Source of the DNA: Streptomyces mutomycini
Lineage (GTDB): Bacteria > Actinomycetota > Actinomycetes > Streptomycetales > Streptomycetaceae
Assembly: GCF_001700505.1 (NCBI RefSeq)
Contig: NZ_MAPV01000081.1
Coordinates: 1 to 64,000, forward strand
Length of the DNA stretch: 64,000 nucleotides
Direction: 5' to 3'
The notes below the pieces were generated by a model, which was given only the letters and a program-made list of their open reading frames with translations, did no database searches and was not told the DNA's origin. Below are positions 60,510 through 64,000 of this stretch, one piece after another (positions within the stretch are counted from its first letter, which is position 1; every line of letters begins with the position of its first letter). The position numbers were made by a program, and so were the translations under genes.

Positions 60510-61349
60510 TCAGGCCTCCGTTCCGGTGCTCTCAGCCGGAGCAGCGGCGGCGGGAGCGTCGGCCTTGGGGGCCTCTGCTGCCGGCGCGGACTGCTGCGGC
60601 TTGCGGCCGCCACGACCGCCACGCTCGCCACTACGGCCACCACGGCCGGCCGGGCGGTCAGCGCCGCCACGAGCCGGACGGTTGCCGGCACGAGCCGCTG
60701 CGTTCTCGGCGCGGACCTCGGCGATGTTCTTGACGTCGCCCTTGTAGATCCAGACCTTCACGCCGATGCGGCCGAAGGTCGTCTTGGCCTCGAAGAAGCC
60801 GTAGTCGACGTTCGCACGGAGCGTGTGCAGGGGCACGCGGCCCTCGCGGTAGAACTCCGAGCGGGACATCTCGGCGCCGCCGAGGCGGCCACCGCACTGG
60901 ATCTTGATGCCCTTGGCGCCGGCCTTCATCGTGCTCTGCATGCTCTTGCGCATGGCACGACGGAAGGAGACGCGGGAGGAGAGCTGCTCGGCGACGGCCT
61001 GGGCCACCAGCTGAGCGTCCACCTCGGGGTTCTTGACCTCGAGGATGTTCAGCTGGACCTGCTTGCCGGTCAGCTTCTCCAGCTCGCCACGGATGCGGTC
61101 GGCCTCGGCGCCACGGCGACCGATGACGATGCCCGGGCGGGCGGTGTGGATGTCAACGCGGACGCGGTCACGGGTGCGCTCGATCTCGACCTTCGAGATG
61201 CCGGCCCGCTCCATGCCCTTCGTCATCATGCGACGAATGGCGACGTCTTCCTTGACGTAGTCCTTGTACAGCTTGTCGGCGTACCAACGGGACTTGAAGT
61301 CCGTGGTAATGCCGAGCCGGAACCCGTGCGGGTTTACCTTCTGGCCCAT
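60510..61349 (-). CDS. rpsC: Ribosomal protein S3
   Basis: The 279-residue protein begins [25 protein letters not shown], has a KH domain with [16 protein letters not shown], and a long C-terminal Arg/Gly/Ala-rich tail found in streptomycetes. One-base overlap with rplV. Confidence 0.98.
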   Translation of the reverse strand: MGQKVNPHGFRLGITTDFKSRWYADKLYKDYVKEDVAIRRMMTKGMERAGISKVEIERTRDRVRVDIHTARPGIVIGRRGAEADRIRGELEKLTGKQVQLNILEVKNPEVDAQLVAQAVAEQLSSRVSFRRAMRKSMQSTMKAGAKGIKIQCGGRLGGAEMSRSEFYREGRVPLHTLRANVDYGFFEAKTTFGRIGVKVWIYKGDVKNIAEVRAENAAARAGNRPARGGADRPAGRGGRSGERGGRGGRKPQQSAPAAEAPKADAPAAAAPAESTGTEA

Positions 61350-61720
61350 TACCGGGTTCCTTCCTTGCTGCTGACGACCACGGTGATGTGGCTGGTCCGC
61401 TTACGGATCCGGTAGGCACGGCCCTGAGCACGCGGACGGAACCGCTTCAGGGTCGGGCCCTCGTCCACGTACGCCTCGCTGATGACCAGCGAAGAGGCGT
61501 CAGGGTGGTCGTAGTTGTGTGCAGCGTTGGCGATGGCGCTGTCAAGCACCTTGCCAACCGGCACGCTCGCGGCCTGCGGGGCGAAACGCAGGACCGCCTG
61601 AGCCTCCGTGGCATCCATGCCACGGATGAGGTCCACCACTCGGCGGGCCTTCATGGGCGTGACGCGGATGTACCGCGCCTGGGCCCTGGCTTCCATGGTT
61701 GTCCCTTCGGTGTGAGTCAT
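61349..61720 (-). CDS. rplV: Ribosomal protein L22
   Basis: Core [20 protein letters not shown] and the exit-tunnel loop region [22 protein letters not shown] chose the ATG at 61720 (GGTGGA at proper distance); an ATG 8 codons downstream, with AAGGG, would give the 115-residue core only. Confidence 0.94.
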   Translation of the reverse strand: MTHTEGTTMEARAQARYIRVTPMKARRVVDLIRGMDATEAQAVLRFAPQAASVPVGKVLDSAIANAAHNYDHPDASSLVISEAYVDEGPTLKRFRPRAQGRAYRIRKRTSHITVVVSSKEGTR

Positions 61721-61738
61721 AGTCGTTTCCACCCCGCG

Positions 61739-62020
61739 CTAGCGGCGCTTCGACTTCCGGTCGTCCTTGACGTGGCCGCGGAAGGTGCGAGTCGGCGAGA
61801 ACTCGCCGAGCTTGTGGCCGACCATCGACTCGGTGACGAACACCGGGACGTGGATCTTGCCGTTGTGCACCGCGATGGTGTGACCCAGCATGGCCGGGAT
61901 GATCATCGAGCGACGGGACCAGGTCTTGATGACGTTCTTGGTGCCTGCCTCGTTCTGTACGTCCACCTTCTTGATGAGGTGGCCGTCGACGAAGGGCCCC
62001 TTCTTGAGACTGCGCGGCAT
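61739..62020 (-). CDS. rpsS: Ribosomal protein S19
   Basis: The 93-residue protein reads [19 protein letters not shown] and has [16 protein letters not shown]. Confidence 0.98.
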   Translation of the reverse strand: MPRSLKKGPFVDGHLIKKVDVQNEAGTKNVIKTWSRRSMIIPAMLGHTIAVHNGKIHVPVFVTESMVGHKLGEFSPTRTFRGHVKDDRKSKRR

Positions 62021-62032
62021 CTAAACCCGCTC

Positions 62033-62869
62033 CTAGCGCTTCTTGTTCGTCTTGCGGCGGCGGACGATGTACTTGCTCGATGCCTTCTTCGGCGAGCGAG
62101 TACGACCCTCCTTCTGACCCCACGGCGAGACCGGGTGACGTCCACCGGAGGTCTTGCCTTCACCACCACCGTGCGGGTGGTCAACCGGGTTCATCGCGAC
62201 ACCGCGGACGGTCGGGCGAACGCCCTTCCAGCGCATGCGGCCGGCCTTGCCCCAGTTGATGTTCGACTGCTCGGCGTTGCCGACCTCACCGATGGTGGCG
62301 CGGCAGCGTGCGTCGACCAGCCGGATCTCCCCGGAAGGCATACGAAGGTGGGCCATCGTGCCCTCCTTCGCCAGCAGCTGCACGGAGGCACCAGCGGAAC
62401 GGGCGAACTTCGCGCCGCCGCCGGGCCGCAGCTCGATGGCGTGGATGGTCGTACCGACCGGGATGTTGCGCAGCGCCAGGTTGTTGCCGGGCTTGATGTC
62501 TGCGGTCGGACCGTTCTCGATGCGGTCACCCTGCGACAGGCCACGGGGGGCGACGATGTAACGCTTCTCGCCGTCCGCGTAGTGCAGCAGCGCGATGCGC
62601 GCGGTGCGGTTCGGGTCGTACTCGATGTGCGCGACCTTGGCCGGCACGCCGTCCTTGTCGTGACGACGGAAGTCGATCACTCGGTAGGCGCGCTTGTGGC
62701 CACCGCCCTGGTGGCGAACGGTCACACGACCGGCGTTGTTACGGCCGCCCTTGCTGTGCAGGGGGCGGACCAGCGACTTCTCCGGCGTGGACCGCGTGAT
62801 CTCGACAAAGTCGGCGACGCTGGAGCCACGACGGCCCGGGGTCGTCGGCTTGTACTTGCGGATACCCAT
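62033..62869 (-). CDS. rplB: Ribosomal protein L2
   Basis: The 278-residue protein begins [21 protein letters not shown] and has [19 protein letters not shown], the segment near the peptidyl-transferase centre. Confidence 0.98.
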   Translation of the reverse strand: MGIRKYKPTTPGRRGSSVADFVEITRSTPEKSLVRPLHSKGGRNNAGRVTVRHQGGGHKRAYRVIDFRRHDKDGVPAKVAHIEYDPNRTARIALLHYADGEKRYIVAPRGLSQGDRIENGPTADIKPGNNLALRNIPVGTTIHAIELRPGGGAKFARSAGASVQLLAKEGTMAHLRMPSGEIRLVDARCRATIGEVGNAEQSNINWGKAGRMRWKGVRPTVRGVAMNPVDHPHGGGEGKTSGGRHPVSPWGQKEGRTRSPKKASSKYIVRRRKTNKKR

Positions 62870-62907
62870 TTCTCAGTCCTCGTCCGATTCCGGACGACTC
62901 GACTCCG

Positions 62908-63246
62908 TTAGGAGGTCGGGCCGCCGAAGATGTCGATACGGTCGCCCTCGGCGAGGGTCACGATGGCGCGCTTGGTGTCAGCGCGCTTGCCGAAGCCGGT
63001 CTTGGTCCGCTTGCGCTTACCCTGCCGGTTGATCGTGTTGACCCCGGTGACCTTGACCGAGAAGACCGCTTCCACGGCCTGCTTGATCTGGGTCTTGTTG
63101 GAGCCCGGCGCGACGATGAACGTGTACTTGTTCTCGTCGAGCAGCGCGTAGCTCTTCTCGGACACGACCGGCTTGACGAGAACGTCGCGCGGGTCCGAGT
63201 AGGTCTTGCTCGTGATGGTCGAGCTGGTAACGGTCGCCTCGCTCAT
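62908..63246 (-). CDS. rplW: Ribosomal protein L23
   Basis: The 112-residue protein has [26 protein letters not shown] and ends in [18 protein letters not shown]. It lies at the tunnel exit. Its ATG overlaps the rplD stop. Confidence 0.97.
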   Translation of the reverse strand: MSEATVTSSTITSKTYSDPRDVLVKPVVSEKSYALLDENKYTFIVAPGSNKTQIKQAVEAVFSVKVTGVNTINRQGKRKRTKTGFGKRADTKRAIVTLAEGDRIDIFGGPTS

Positions 63247-63896
63247 CAGGCGTCGCTCCCTTCGGTCTCAGCGGTCTGGGGGCCAGACACGAAGGACTCG
63301 AAAGCGGCCTGGGTGAAGACCACGTCGTCAGAGACGATCACGTCGTACGTGTTCAGCTGGCCCGGCTCCAGGATGTGCACCTGGGGCAGGTTGCGTGCGG
63401 ACAGCCACGCGGCCTCGTCGGCGCGGTCGACGACCAGGAGCAGGTTGGAGCGCTCCGAGATCTTGCCGAACAGCGTCTTGGCGGCCTTCGTGGAAACTCC
63501 ACCCTCGACCACGCCGGTGACGACGTGGATGCGGGAGTGACGCGCCCGGTCGGAGAGGGCACCGCGCAGGGCGGCGGCCTTCATCTTCTTCGGGGTGCGC
63601 TGCGAGTAGTCGCGCGGCTGCGGGCCGTGGACGACGCCACCGCCTGCGAACTGCGGCGCGCGGGTCGAACCCTGGCGGGCGCGGCCGGTGCCCTTCTGGC
63701 GGTACGGCTTGCGGCCACCACCACGGACTTCGCCGCGACGCTTGGTCTTGTGCGTGCCCTGACGGGCAGCTGCCAGCTGTGCGACAACGACCTGGTGGAT
63801 CAGCGGAACGCTGGTCTTCGCGTCGAAGATCTCCGAGGGGAGCTCGACGGTACCGGCCTTGTCGCCTGCCGGCGAAAGGATGTCAATGGTGCTCAT
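63246..63896 (-). CDS. rplD: Ribosomal protein L4
   Basis: The 216-residue protein starts [20 protein letters not shown] and has the loop [34 protein letters not shown]. The ATG at 63896, four bases after the rplC stop, fits the family. Confidence 0.97.
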   Translation of the reverse strand: MSTIDILSPAGDKAGTVELPSEIFDAKTSVPLIHQVVVAQLAAARQGTHKTKRRGEVRGGGRKPYRQKGTGRARQGSTRAPQFAGGGVVHGPQPRDYSQRTPKKMKAAALRGALSDRARHSRIHVVTGVVEGGVSTKAAKTLFGKISERSNLLLVVDRADEAAWLSARNLPQVHILEPGQLNTYDVIVSDDVVFTQAAFESFVSGPQTAETEGSDA

Positions 63897-63900
63897 TACC

Positions 63901-64000
63901 TCAAGCCCCCTTGGCCGCGGTACGGACCAGGACGAGGCCGCCGTTCGGACCGGGGACCGCGCCCTTGATGAGCAGCAGACCCTTCTCCGCGTCAACCGCG
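63901..64000 (-). CDS. rplC: Ribosomal protein L3, C-terminal part (cut by window edge)
   Basis: The last 32 codons read [20 protein letters not shown] then [12 protein letters not shown] and stop. This is the L3 C-terminus ([13 protein letters not shown] motif). The rest lies outside the window. Confidence 0.95.

Overview
The window is high-GC DNA with third-position-biased codons, GTG starts and many leaderless-looking genes. It carries BldM, WhiD, GroEL with a His-rich tail, ribosomal proteins with actinobacterial extensions and a two-copy CIRCE operator. All of this points to a Streptomyces chromosome, core region. Most genes lie on the minus strand, so the natural reading direction runs from the right end (ribosomal proteins) to the left end (kinases). 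I see no insertion sequence, prophage, tRNA, rRNA or CRISPR array.

Layout by region. 0.1-7 kb: three consecutive membrane Ser/Thr kinase-type proteins sharing one extracytoplasmic domain; the middle one is a pseudokinase with a large insert. 7.5-11.5 kb: glycerol-3-phosphate dehydrogenase, a nucleotide-sugar dehydrogenase homologue without its catalytic Cys, and a small membrane protein. 11.5-17 kb: purine synthesis (guaB3, guaB) next to an ECF-type sigma factor (ShbA-like) and the divergent developmental regulators bldM and whiD. 17-26 kb: LysR regulator, MOSC protein, SDR, groES-groEL, a polysaccharide deacetylase, a methyltransferase and small conserved proteins. 25.7-36.5 kb: two runs of minus-strand genes, glmS-acpS-nnr-DUF488-alr-hydrolase-tsaE and tsaB-rimI-tsaD-ORF91, that is cell-wall precursor supply, cofactor repair and t6A tRNA modification. 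Between them sit an inactivated L,D-transpeptidase-like protein and a small gene behind an iron box.

36.5-38.3 kb: a decayed patch between glmS and coaA that holds an amputated sigma-factor N-terminus, a short secreted protein and the C-terminal half of a PIN-domain RNase. 38.3-48.4 kb: coaA, DUF389 membrane protein, glmM, rpsI-rplM, an ABC-F protein, two uncharacterised proteins and truA. 48.5-64 kb: the alpha operon (infA-rpmJ-rpsM-rpsK-rpoA-rplQ), map, adk, secY and the spc/S10 ribosomal genes through to a truncated rplC at the right edge.

Functional links: ribosome production, tRNA modification and GTP supply are encoded close to peptidoglycan precursor synthesis (glmS, glmM, alr) and to the developmental switch genes bldM and whiD. 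The most unusual signals are a set of proteins that keep the family fold but have lost catalytic residues (kinase 2, the nucleotide-sugar dehydrogenase, GuaB3, the L,D-transpeptidase-like protein), and the decayed patch at 36.5-38.3 kb. I did not find a clear multi-gene novel system; the tandem kinase/pseudokinase set is the nearest candidate.
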